Positions 1-7,259 of a DNA stretch of 8,357 bases are shown here, piece by piece (positions within the stretch are counted from its first letter, which is position 1; each line of letters opens with the position of its first letter). The position numbers and the translations under genes were made by a program. The notes under the pieces were generated by a model. That model saw nothing but the letters and a program-made list of their open reading frames with translations. It did no database searches and was not told where the DNA came from. Origin of the DNA: Frankiaceae bacterium (GTDB lineage Bacteria > Actinomycetota > Actinomycetes > Mycobacteriales > SCTD01); assembly GCA_026786045.1 (NCBI GenBank), contig JAJAYV010000214.1:1-8357 (forward strand), in the 5' to 3' direction.

Positions 1-851
1 CCCACCTCATGGACGCCACCCCGGTCACGCTCGGGCAGGAGTTCGGCGGCTACGCCGCCCAGGTGCGGTACGGCGTCGAGCGGCTGCAGGCCTCCCTCCC
101 CCGCCTGGCCGAGCTGCCGCTGGGCGGCACGGCGGTCGGCACCGGCATCAACACCCCGCCCGGCTTCAGCGCCGCGGTGATCGCCGAGGTCGCCGCCGCC
201 ACCGGCCTGCCGCTGACCGAGGCGCGCGACCACTTCGAGGCGCAGGGCGCGCGCGACGGGCTCGTCGAGACCTCCGGCCAGCTGCGCACGATCGCCGTCG
301 GCCTGCACAAGATCTGTAACGACATCCGCTGGATGGGCTCGGGGCCGCGCGCCGGGCTGGGCGAGATCTCGCTGCCCGACCTGCAGCCCGGCTCCTCGAT
401 CATGCCCGGCAAGGTGAACCCGGTGATCCCCGAAGCCACCCACATGGTCTGCGCGCAGGTGATCGGCAACGACGCCGCGATCGCCTTCGCCGGCGCCGCC
501 GGCAACTTCGAGCTCAACGTCATGCTGCCGGTGATGGCCCGCAACCTGCTGGAGTCCATTCGCCTGCTGGCCAACATCTCCCGCCTGCTGGCCGACCGCA
601 CCGTCGACGGGATCGTGGCCGACGAGGAGCGCTGCCGCGAGCTCGCCGAGTCCTCCCCGTCGATCGTCACGCCGCTCAACAAGTACATCGGCTACGAGAG
701 CGCCGCGAAGGTCGCCAAGCAGGCGCTGAAGGAGAAGAAGACGATCCGCCAGGTCGTCGTCGAGGGCGGCTACGTCGAGAAGGGCGACCTCACCGAGGCC
801 CAGCTCGACGAGGCGCTCGACGTGCTGTCCATGACCCGCCCCGGTCTCTAG
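1..851 (+). CDS. fumC: Class II fumarate hydratase, C-terminal part (5' end outside window)
   Basis: Fumarase interconverts fumarate and L-malate in the TCA cycle; class II enzymes are cytosolic, iron-free homotetramers. The reading frame is already open at base 1 and reads His-Leu-Met-Asp-Ala-Thr-Pro from base 3, which is the conserved active-site THLxDATP region, so the ATG at 9 is internal. The fumarase/aspartase family signature GSSIMPGKVNP lies at 390-422; its serine loop carries the catalytic base in characterised FumC. About 282 residues are visible, against roughly 465 for the full family, so about 180 N-terminal residues are missing to the left. Aspartate ammonia-lyase is the main alternative. 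The PGKVNP loop (aspartases usually have PAKVNP) and the C-terminal segment ending in SMTRPGL are what I expect of actinobacterial fumarases. The gene ends with TAG at 849-851 and converges on phoH2. Confidence 0.95.
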   Translation, partial: HLMDATPVTLGQEFGGYAAQVRYGVERLQASLPRLAELPLGGTAVGTGINTPPGFSAAVIAEVAAATGLPLTEARDHFEAQGARDGLVETSGQLRTIAVGLHKICNDIRWMGSGPRAGLGEISLPDLQPGSSIMPGKVNPVIPEATHMVCAQVIGNDAAIAFAGAAGNFELNVMLPVMARNLLESIRLLANISRLLADRTVDGIVADEERCRELAESSPSIVTPLNKYIGYESAAKVAKQALKEKKTIRQVVVEGGYVEKGDLTEAQLDEALDVLSMTRPGL

Positions 852-931
852 CGGCGTCCGTCCGCTGCGACGATCTTCGCCTCGCGCCGGGCGACACGCC
901 GGTACGAGGGCGCACAAGGCAAAGATCGCGC
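850..931. terminator. Inverted repeats between convergent fumC and phoH2, candidate bidirectional terminator
   Basis: The 102-bp gap between the two convergent genes holds a small hairpin right at the fumC stop: AGCGG at 850-854 pairs with CCGCT at 862-866. A larger inverted repeat follows: CGATCTTCGCC at 871-881 pairs with GGCAAAGATCG at 918-928 with one mismatch. The stem can be extended by GCG (867-869) with CGC (929-931) across one bulged base. The 36-base interior is GC-rich and may fold further. There is no clear U tract on either strand, so classical intrinsic termination is uncertain, but placement between convergent stops suits this role. No gene is seen in the gap. Confidence 0.5.
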
Positions 932-953
932 GAGCAGGGGGGCACCCACGGGC

Positions 954-2234
954 CTACAGGGGCAGGTCCTCGAGCATCTCGGTGACGAGCGCAGCGATCG
1001 GGGAGCGCTCGGAGCGGGTCAGGGTGATGTGGGCGAACAGCGGGTGGCCCTTGAGCGCCTCGATGACGGCGGCGACGCCGTCGTGCCGACCGACGCGCAG
1101 GTTGTCGCGCTGGGCGACGTCGTGGGTGAGAACGACCCGCGAGCCCTGGCCGAGGCGGGACAGCACGGTGAGCAGCACGCCCCGCTCGAGCGACTGCGCC
1201 TCGTCGACGATGACGAACGAGTCGTGCAGCGAGCGGCCGCGGATGTGGGTCAGCGGCAGCACCTCGAGCATGCCGCGGGCCATGACCTCCTCGACCACGG
1301 TCGGCTCGACCAGCGCGCCGAGGGTGTCGAAGACGGCCTGCGCCCAGGGGCCCATCTTCTCCGCGCTGTCGCCGGGCAGGTAGCCGAGGTCCTGGCCGCC
1401 CACGGCGTACAGCGGGCGGAAGACGACGATCTTCTTGTGGGCCCGCCGCTCGAGCACCGACTCGAGCCCTGCGCACAGCGCGAGGGCCGACTTGCCGGTG
1501 CCCGCCCGCCCGCCGAGCGAGATGATCCCGACCTCGGGGTCGAGCAGCAGGTCGATCGCCACGCGCTGCTCGGCCGAGCGGCCGTGCACGCCGAAGGCGT
1601 CGCGGTCGCCGCGGACCAGCCGCACGCTCTTGTCGGGCGCGACGCGCCCCAGCCCGCTGCCCCGCTCGGACAGCAGCACCAGCCCGGTGTGGGTGGGCAG
1701 CTCGCGCGCCTCGTCGAGCTCGAGCCGCCCGTCGGCGTAGAGCAGGTCGAGCTCGCTGCCGGCGATCTCGAGCTCGGCCATGCCGGTCCAGCCGCTCGAG
1801 ACGGCGAGCTCGGCGCGGTACTCCTGGGCGGTGAGCCCGATCGAGGCGGCCTTGACGCGCAGCGGCAGGTCCTTGGACACGAGCACGACGTCGGCGCCCT
1901 CGGCGGCCAGGTTGACGGCCACCGCGAGGATCCGGCTGTCGCCGTCCTCCCCGCGGATGCCGGCCGGCAGGGTCGAGGTGTCGACGTGGTTGAGCTCGAC
2001 CCGCAGCGTGCCACCGCCCATCGGCAGCGGCCGGTCCAGGCGCCCGTGAGCGATGCGCAGGTCGTCCAGCAGCCGCAGCGCCTGGCGGGCGAACCAACCC
2101 AGCTCCGGGTGGTCACGCTTGCCCTCCAGCTCGCTGACGACGACGAGCGGCAGGACCACCTCGTGCTCGGCGAAGCGGGCCATGGCACCCGGGTCGGAGA
2201 GCAGGACGGAGGTGTCGAGGACGAAGGTCTTCAC
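954..2234 (-). CDS. phoH2: PhoH2-type protein: N-terminal PIN ribonuclease domain fused to PhoH ATPase
   Basis: A 426-residue protein matching mycobacterial PhoH2 in architecture and length. PhoH2 proteins are reported to be ATP-dependent RNA helicases with sequence-specific RNase activity in the cytosol. The PIN domain covers about residues 1-140, with acidic active-site candidates D7 (in VLDTSVLL), E35 (in SELEGK), D97/D99 and D122 (in VSKD). The PhoH domain covers about 210-426, with Walker A GRAGTGKS at 242-249 and Walker B VIVDEAQ at 341-347. The start is GTG at 2232-2234: the PIN fold begins at once with the family-typical KTFVLDTSVLL, and GGGAG lies 6 nt upstream. The same frame is open far upstream, but that part resembles no protein. 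The gap to the upstream DUF885 gene is 197 bp, so phoH2 may have its own promoter. Function is assigned by family; confidence in the fold is very high. Confidence 0.95.
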   Translation of the reverse strand: MKTFVLDTSVLLSDPGAMARFAEHEVVLPLVVVSELEGKRDHPELGWFARQALRLLDDLRIAHGRLDRPLPMGGGTLRVELNHVDTSTLPAGIRGEDGDSRILAVAVNLAAEGADVVLVSKDLPLRVKAASIGLTAQEYRAELAVSSGWTGMAELEIAGSELDLLYADGRLELDEARELPTHTGLVLLSERGSGLGRVAPDKSVRLVRGDRDAFGVHGRSAEQRVAIDLLLDPEVGIISLGGRAGTGKSALALCAGLESVLERRAHKKIVVFRPLYAVGGQDLGYLPGDSAEKMGPWAQAVFDTLGALVEPTVVEEVMARGMLEVLPLTHIRGRSLHDSFVIVDEAQSLERGVLLTVLSRLGQGSRVVLTHDVAQRDNLRVGRHDGVAAVIEALKGHPLFAHITLTRSERSPIAALVTEMLEDLPL

Positions 2235-2320
2235 GAAGAGCTCCCGGCGCGCCTGCCTGCTGGGTCCGGGACCGGGCCGCGGGGCCGGGCGCCGGCCCCT
2301 TCCCACGCAGGTGCGCGCAT
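2231..2320 (-). CDS. Possible 29-codon leader ORF overlapping the phoH2 start (doubtful)
   Basis: An ATG at 2318-2320 is preceded by GGGAGG (2325-2330, 4-nt spacer). It opens a 29-codon frame ending in TGA at 2231-2233, giving a GTGA overlap with the phoH2 GTG. The product would be rich in Ala, Gly, Pro and Arg with no recognisable domain. In favour are the ribosome binding site and the coupling-type overlap. I also recall that mycobacterial phoH2 is preceded by a short co-transcribed gene, phoAT, thought to counter PhoH2. Against it, about 22 of 28 codons after the start end in G or C, lower than the nearly complete GC3 of the neighbouring genes. The frame also contains a strong GC hairpin that may be the real functional element. 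It could easily be chance. Confidence 0.22.
   Translation of the reverse strand: MRAPAWEGAGARPRGPVPDPAGRRAGSSS
2241..2245 (-). promoter_or_regulatory. Ribosome binding site of phoH2
   Basis: GGGAG on the minus strand, 6 nt before the GTG at 2234. It supports this start over the in-frame GTG farther upstream, which would add about 24 proline/arginine-rich residues not expected in the family. Confidence 0.7.
2281..2299. promoter_or_regulatory. Perfect 8-bp GC hairpin in the leader of phoH2
   Basis: GGGGCCGG (2281-2288), loop GCG, CCGGCCCC (2292-2299) form a perfect stem ending 46 nt before the phoH2 start. No U-rich tail follows on the minus strand. It may act as a terminator for the upstream DUF885 transcript, or as structure in the phoH2 5' leader. 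The rest of the 2235-2431 gap holds a TAnnnT-type -10 candidate (TACCTT, plus-strand positions 2364-2369) without a convincing -35. Confidence 0.4.
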
Positions 2321-2431
2321 CGGGCCTCCCGAGCGGCTGACGGTCTGCCTGCCGCTGCGCAGGAAGGTAGGACGCGCCCGACCCCGTGGGCCCGCGACAC
2401 GCGGTGCCGCCAGGTGAACTCCGGACGACCC

Positions 2432-3619
2432 TCAGGCGGCGGGCAGCGAGGCGCGCAGGCCGGCCGGGGTGAGCTGCTCGTCGAGCAGCCGGCCGAAGCG
2501 CGGCCCCGCCTCGCCGGCGGCGAGCCACGCCCGCAGCAGCCGCTCGCCCTCGACGTAGGTGGTGATGTACGCCCGCCACAGCGGGTCGGTGAGGAAGGCG
2601 AGCGTCTTGCGCGCCCGCTCCGGCGAGAGCAGCGCCCACCGCGACAGGTACGCCGCAACCTCCTCGTGCGACCGGTTGCGGTCGTGCAGCAGCAGGGCGG
2701 CGTCCTGCCGGACCGCACCCAGAGCCGCTGCGGCGCCGATGATCTGCTGCCCGCGCTCGCCGTCGTAGGCGATGCCGAGGTCGGCGTAGAGCTCGGTCGC
2801 GACCGGACCCCATTCGTCCAGGCCGAGGCCGGTCAGCCCGAGGTCGGCCAGCCCCTCGGCGAGGACGTTCTCCGGGGTGTTCACCAGCCACAGGTCCAGC
2901 TCGGGCAGCGCCGTCAGGCGGGCCTGCTTGCGGCAGCGCTCGGTGTGGTGGCCCGGGTAGCTCTCGTGCGACACCAGCGCGGGCAGCGCGCCGAGCCCGA
3001 CCGGCAGGTCGGCGTTGATGGCGACGGTGCTGCGGAAGCGACCCTCGTAGTAGTTGAAGCCGGCCCACGGCCGGTCGGTGACGACCTCGTACGCCACCTC
3101 CTCCTCGTCGGGCAGCGGGAAGACGGCCCGGGTCCGCTCGCGCAGCAGCGAGGACCAGGCCCGCACCGCCTCGGGCAGCCGCTCGGGCGGGACGCACGCC
3201 CGGTCGCGGTAGGCGGTGTACCGCTCGAGCAGCGGGCCGTCGCCGGGCAGCAGGTCGTCCAGCACGCGGTGCGCCGCGTCGTACGTCGAGGGGTCGCCCA
3301 TGACCGGCTCCATCTGGAACCACGCGCGCACCGACACGAGGTAGGGCACCGGCTCGCCGGCCAGCACCCGCCCGCTCATCTCCAGCCCGGTGAGCTGGCC
3401 GGCCAGGAACGCCGCACGCTCCGGTGCCAGCCCGGCGGACGGCAGCTCGGCCAGCAGCTCACGGGCCCGGGCGGCCAGCGCGGACGGGGACGGCGCCGGC
3501 CCGCTCTCCACCTGCGCGCGCACCGCGGCCGGCCCGGTCCACGCGTCGACGAAGCCGCGGGCCAGCCGGTCGAACGCCAGGCCGAGCCGGACGTAGGACC
3601 CCGGGAGGTCCGCCGTCAC
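2432..3619 (-). CDS. DUF885 family protein, predicted metallopeptidase-like
   Basis: A 395-residue DUF885 protein. The key motif is HESYPGHH at residues 218-225, a zinc-site-like HExxxGH signature, followed by ENVLAEG at 250-256 with E255 as a possible third ligand. Other family stretches are FNYYEG near 188-193 and DPLWRAYITTYVEGE near 345-359. The exact substrate is unknown; the family is often likened to metallocarboxypeptidases, and I infer only a probable metal-dependent hydrolase. No signal peptide or membrane segment is visible, so it is probably cytosolic. The start is GTG at 3617-3619, which overlaps the upstream TGA as GTGA. No Shine-Dalgarno is visible before it, so translation probably depends on the prenyltransferase gene. 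The N-terminal FDRLARGFVDAW stretch fits the usual start of the domain. At 395 residues it is shorter than the roughly 550-600 residues of many DUF885 proteins. Confidence 0.88.
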   Translation of the reverse strand: MTADLPGSYVRLGLAFDRLARGFVDAWTGPAAVRAQVESGPAPSPSALAARARELLAELPSAGLAPERAAFLAGQLTGLEMSGRVLAGEPVPYLVSVRAWFQMEPVMGDPSTYDAAHRVLDDLLPGDGPLLERYTAYRDRACVPPERLPEAVRAWSSLLRERTRAVFPLPDEEEVAYEVVTDRPWAGFNYYEGRFRSTVAINADLPVGLGALPALVSHESYPGHHTERCRKQARLTALPELDLWLVNTPENVLAEGLADLGLTGLGLDEWGPVATELYADLGIAYDGERGQQIIGAAAALGAVRQDAALLLHDRNRSHEEVAAYLSRWALLSPERARKTLAFLTDPLWRAYITTYVEGERLLRAWLAAGEAGPRFGRLLDEQLTPAGLRASLPAA

Positions 3620-4389
3620 GTGCCGAAGCGGCGCTGCCGGGCGGCGTACGCGCGCAGGGCGCGCAGGAAGTCCACCCGGCGGAAGTCGGGCCAGTAGGCC
3701 TCGCAGAACCAGAACTCGCTGTGCGCGCTCTGCCAGAGCAGGAAGCCCGACAGCCGCTGCTCGCCGCTGGTCCGGATGACGAGGTCCGGGTCGGGCTGCC
3801 CGCGCGTGTACATGTGCTCGGAGATGTGCTCGACGTCGAGCAGGTCGGCCACCTCCTCGAGCGACCGGCCGGCGGCGGCGTGGGCGTGCAGCAGCGAGCG
3901 GACGGCGTCGGCGATCTCGCGCCGGCCGCCGTAGCCGACGGCGATGTTCACCTCGGCGCCCGGGCGGCCCTCGGTGCCGGCCGCGGCCTCCTTCAGCACC
4001 CGCGCGGTCTCGGCCGGCAGCAGGTCGAGCGCCCCGACGATGCGCAGCGTCCAGTTGCGGCCGGGGGCGGCCAGGTCGGTGACGACGCCCTCGATGATGC
4101 GCAGCAGCGGCGCGAGCTCGGCCTCCGGCCGGCTGAGGTTGTCGGTCGACAGCAGCCACAGCGTGACGACCTCGACGCCGGCCTGGTCGCACCAGCCGAG
4201 CAGGTCGACGATCTTGCGGGCGCCGGCGCGGTGGCCCTGGTTGGGGTCGGTGATGCCGAGCTCCTTGGCCCAGCGCCGGTTGCCGTCGACGATGACGCCG
4301 ACGTGCCGCGGCACGGCTGCTCCGCTGCGCGCCAGCGAGCGCGCGAGCCGTCGCTCGTACGCGCCGTAGGCGAGATCCCGCAGGCCCAA
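3616..4389 (-). CDS. Short-chain cis-prenyl diphosphate synthase, Rv1086-like ((2Z,6E)-farnesyl diphosphate synthase)
   Basis: A 257-residue cis-prenyltransferase that condenses isopentenyl diphosphate onto an allylic primer with Z geometry. Catalytic D35 sits in VIVDGNRRWA (32-41). The substrate motif LLSTDNL (79-85) has Leu where many long-chain UppS have Trp. GYGGRREI (152-159) and RTSGEQRLSGFLLWQ (206-220) complete the active site, with E225 in SEFWF near the Mg site. The DGNRRW form, STDNL and the C-terminus resemble M. tuberculosis Rv1086, which makes omega,E,Z-FPP for decaprenyl phosphate, better than long-chain Rv2361c. Short-chain specificity is therefore an inference. Start TTG (4387-4389) is chosen because GGAG lies 6 nt upstream and the segment before PRHVGVIVDGN then matches Rv1086 in length. 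The DUF885 gene follows with a 4-bp overlap. Probably cytosolic or membrane-associated, without TM segments. Confidence 0.93.
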   Translation of the reverse strand: MGLRDLAYGAYERRLARSLARSGAAVPRHVGVIVDGNRRWAKELGITDPNQGHRAGARKIVDLLGWCDQAGVEVVTLWLLSTDNLSRPEAELAPLLRIIEGVVTDLAAPGRNWTLRIVGALDLLPAETARVLKEAAAGTEGRPGAEVNIAVGYGGRREIADAVRSLLHAHAAAGRSLEEVADLLDVEHISEHMYTRGQPDPDLVIRTSGEQRLSGFLLWQSAHSEFWFCEAYWPDFRRVDFLRALRAYAARQRRFGT

Positions 4390-4395
4390 CGCCGA

Positions 4396-4399
4396 CTCC
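4396..4399 (-). promoter_or_regulatory. Ribosome binding site supporting the TTG start of the cis-prenyltransferase
   Basis: GGAG on the minus strand with a 6-nt spacer (TCGGCG) before TTG at 4389. No ATG or GTG nearby gives a family-typical N-terminus, so this site decides the start. Confidence 0.65.
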
Positions 4400-4429
4400 G
4401 TCCCCGTGCTCCGACCCCGGGCGAACAGT

Positions 4430-4447
4430 ATCCGCCCGCGGGCGGAT
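4430..4447. promoter_or_regulatory. Perfect 18-bp palindrome upstream of the cis-prenyltransferase gene
   Basis: ATCCGCCCGCGGGCGGAT reads identically on both strands and ends 40 bp before the TTG start. The lack of a natural loop and of a following U tract makes a dimeric-repressor operator more likely than a terminator, although a 7-bp stem with a CGCG loop could form in RNA. It sits where a promoter or 5' leader of the prenyltransferase-DUF885 pair would be. Confidence 0.45.
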
Positions 4448-4459
4448 CACACCGGGACG

Positions 4460-4531
4460 TCAGCCGACCGGGCGGCGCAGCCCCTCGGCGACGTCGGCGG
4501 GCGGGTAGACCGCTGCGCCGCTGCCCAGGTA
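4460..4531 (-). pseudogene. Coding-like 3' remnant between pckG and the cis-prenyltransferase gene (uncertain)
   Basis: On the minus strand a 23-codon stretch begins Tyr-Leu-Gly-Ser-Gly-Ala-Ala at 4531 and ends Arg-Pro-Val-Gly before a TGA at 4460-4462. Its base composition is coding-like: by my count about 87%, 61% and 96% GC at codon positions 1, 2 and 3, close to actinobacterial genes. There is no ATG, GTG or TTG in this stretch, no ribosome binding site, and the frame differs from pckG. It may be the tail of a gene lost by deletion, or a chance pattern in GC-rich DNA. I do not recognise the peptide. Confidence 0.2.
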
Positions 4532-4538
4532 CGGAGGT

Positions 4539-4553
4539 GGGGCTAGGCCGGGG

Positions 4554-4560
<7 letters not shown>
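4539..4560. repeat. Tandem 11-bp repeat spanning the pckG stop codon
   Basis: GGGGCTAGGCC occurs at 4539-4549 and again at 4550-4560. The copy at 4550-4560 contains the pckG TAG stop (CTA at 4554-4556 on the plus strand), so the repeat duplicates the stop region into the 3' untranslated sequence. It looks like a small slippage duplication. Confidence 0.8.
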
Positions 4561-6380
<1,820 letters not shown>

Positions 6381-6385
6381 GTCTG

Positions 6386-6392
6386 CCTCTCC
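6386..6392 (-). promoter_or_regulatory. Ribosome binding site of pckG
   Basis: GGAGAGG on the minus strand with a 5-nt spacer before ATG at 6380. It decides between this start and the longer open frame upstream. Confidence 0.7.
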
Positions 6393-6520
6393 GTCGAGGT
6401 GCTCCGCGACAGGATGCCTGAAGGCACGAGTTTCCTGACCGGACGAGTAGGGGGATGCTACCCGGGGGCCCCCGACCGGACCCTGTGAGATCCCGCACCC
6501 GGGCGACACGCAGGAGACAC
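6393..6520. promoter_or_regulatory. Divergent promoter region between pckG and the hemolysin III gene
   Basis: The two genes are transcribed away from each other, so both promoters should lie here. Visible elements are a 12-bp palindrome CGGGGGCCCCCG at 6463-6474; a TAGCAT -10-like hexamer for pckG (minus strand, 6455-6460) without a clear -35; and a short inverted repeat TGCCT/AGGCA near 6415-6426. On the plus strand GTTT (6430-6433) lies 16 nt before a GGGGAT-like element, loosely recalling SigB/SigF-type promoters. None of these is strong enough to name a sigma factor. No gene is seen in the gap. Confidence 0.4.
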
Positions 6521-7213
6521 GTGCAGGACACCGTAGGAAGCGCCGTGGAGCACCGCGCTCACGAGCTCGCCGAGGCGATCAAGCCCCGGCTGCGGGGGGT
6601 CCTGCACGAAGCGGCGTTCGCCGTCTCGCTGGTCACCGGCACCGCCCTGGTCTGCCTGGCCGAGGGGGGCCGGGCGCGCGTCGCCGCCCTCGTCTACGCG
6701 CTCAGCGTCGCTCTGCTGTTCGGCACGTCCGCGGCCTACCACCGCGGCCCGTGGGCCGGGCGCTCCCGCGAGGTCATGATGCGGCTCGACCACTCGATGA
6801 TCTTCGTGCTGATCGCCGGCACCTACACGCCGTTCGCCCTGCTGCTGCTGGACGGGACGGTCCGCTGGGTCGTCTTCGGCGTGGTGTGGGGCGGGGCCCT
6901 GCTCGGGGTGGTGCTGCGCAACGCGGTCCGCCGCCCGGCCCGCTGGATGTTCGTCGGGCTCTACCTCGCGCTCGGCTGGGTCGCGCTCGGCGTGCTCCCC
7001 CAGCTGCACGACGCCGGCGGCTGGCGGGTGGTCGTGCTGCTGCTGGTCGGTGGCCTGTTCTACAGCCTCGGCGCGGTCGTCTACGCGCTGCGCCGGCCGG
7101 ACCCCTCGCCACGCTGGTTCGGCTTCCACGAGGTCTTCCACGCCTTCACGCTGCTGGCCTTCGTCACGCACTACATCGCGGTGTCCTTCGCGACGTACGG
7201 CGCGACCGCCTGA
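6521..7213 (+). CDS. Hemolysin III family (PAQR-like) integral membrane protein
   Basis: A 230-residue, roughly seven-helix membrane protein of the hemolysin III/YqfA branch of the PAQR superfamily. Conserved polar residues are in place: S70 and H74 in SAAYH, D90-H91 in RLDHS, then AGTYTP at 99-104, H203 and H207 in GFHEVFHAF, and H217. In the superfamily these form a buried metal site, consistent with a hydrolase-type activity. The hemolysin name rests on the Bacillus founder, and lytic activity should not be assumed. Start GTG at 6521 follows AGGAG with a 4-nt spacer. An alternative GTG at 6545 follows AGGAAG and would give 222 residues. The open frame back to 6455 is Arg/Pro-rich and unlikely. 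It is divergent from pckG and converges on the RHH-like gene; Rv1085c is the positional equivalent. Confidence 0.9.
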   Translation: MQDTVGSAVEHRAHELAEAIKPRLRGVLHEAAFAVSLVTGTALVCLAEGGRARVAALVYALSVALLFGTSAAYHRGPWAGRSREVMMRLDHSMIFVLIAGTYTPFALLLLDGTVRWVVFGVVWGGALLGVVLRNAVRRPARWMFVGLYLALGWVALGVLPQLHDAGGWRVVVLLLVGGLFYSLGAVVYALRRPDPSPRWFGFHEVFHAFTLLAFVTHYIAVSFATYGATA

Positions 7214-7224
7214 GCCGCGCGACG

Positions 7225-7256
7225 CTCCCGCCGCGCCTCAGCCGGACTGCTGGGAG
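7225..7256. terminator. Weak inverted repeat between convergent stops
   Basis: The 46-bp gap between the hemolysin III stop (7213) and the RHH-like gene stop (7260) contains CTCC (7225-7228) pairing with GGAG (7253-7256), around an inner CAGC (7239-7242)/GCTG (7249-7252) stem. The interior is asymmetric and there is no U tract, so this is only a weak terminator candidate. Confidence 0.25.
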
Positions 7257-7259
7257 GGC

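Noticed and set aside
9..851. Aspartate ammonia-lyase instead of fumarase
   Set aside because: The loop reads SSIMPGKVNP, not SSIMPAKVNP, and the rest of the C-terminus fits actinobacterial fumarases; both belong to one superfamily, so a small doubt remains.
1029..2417. 462-codon plus-strand open frame antisense to phoH2
   Set aside because: Low-complexity product with no recognisable motif; the minus-strand frame encodes complete PIN and PhoH domains.
2235..3323. N-terminal extension of phoH2 to a 789-residue protein
   Set aside because: The extension is an Arg/Ala-rich shadow running through the DUF885 gene in another frame; the PIN domain starts right at the chosen GTG with a good RBS.
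3620..4450. Extension of the DUF885 frame across the whole prenyltransferase gene
   Set aside because: The added sequence is an out-of-frame reading of the prenyltransferase; the GTGA overlap and family N-terminus support the start at 3619.
6381..6509. 43-codon N-terminal extension of pckG
   Set aside because: The clear RBS before ATG 6380 and the usual family length favour the shorter protein; the extension would cross the divergent promoter region.
6455..6520. 22-codon upstream start for the hemolysin III gene
   Set aside because: The extra segment is Pro/Arg-rich, lacks an RBS and covers the palindrome and probable promoter.
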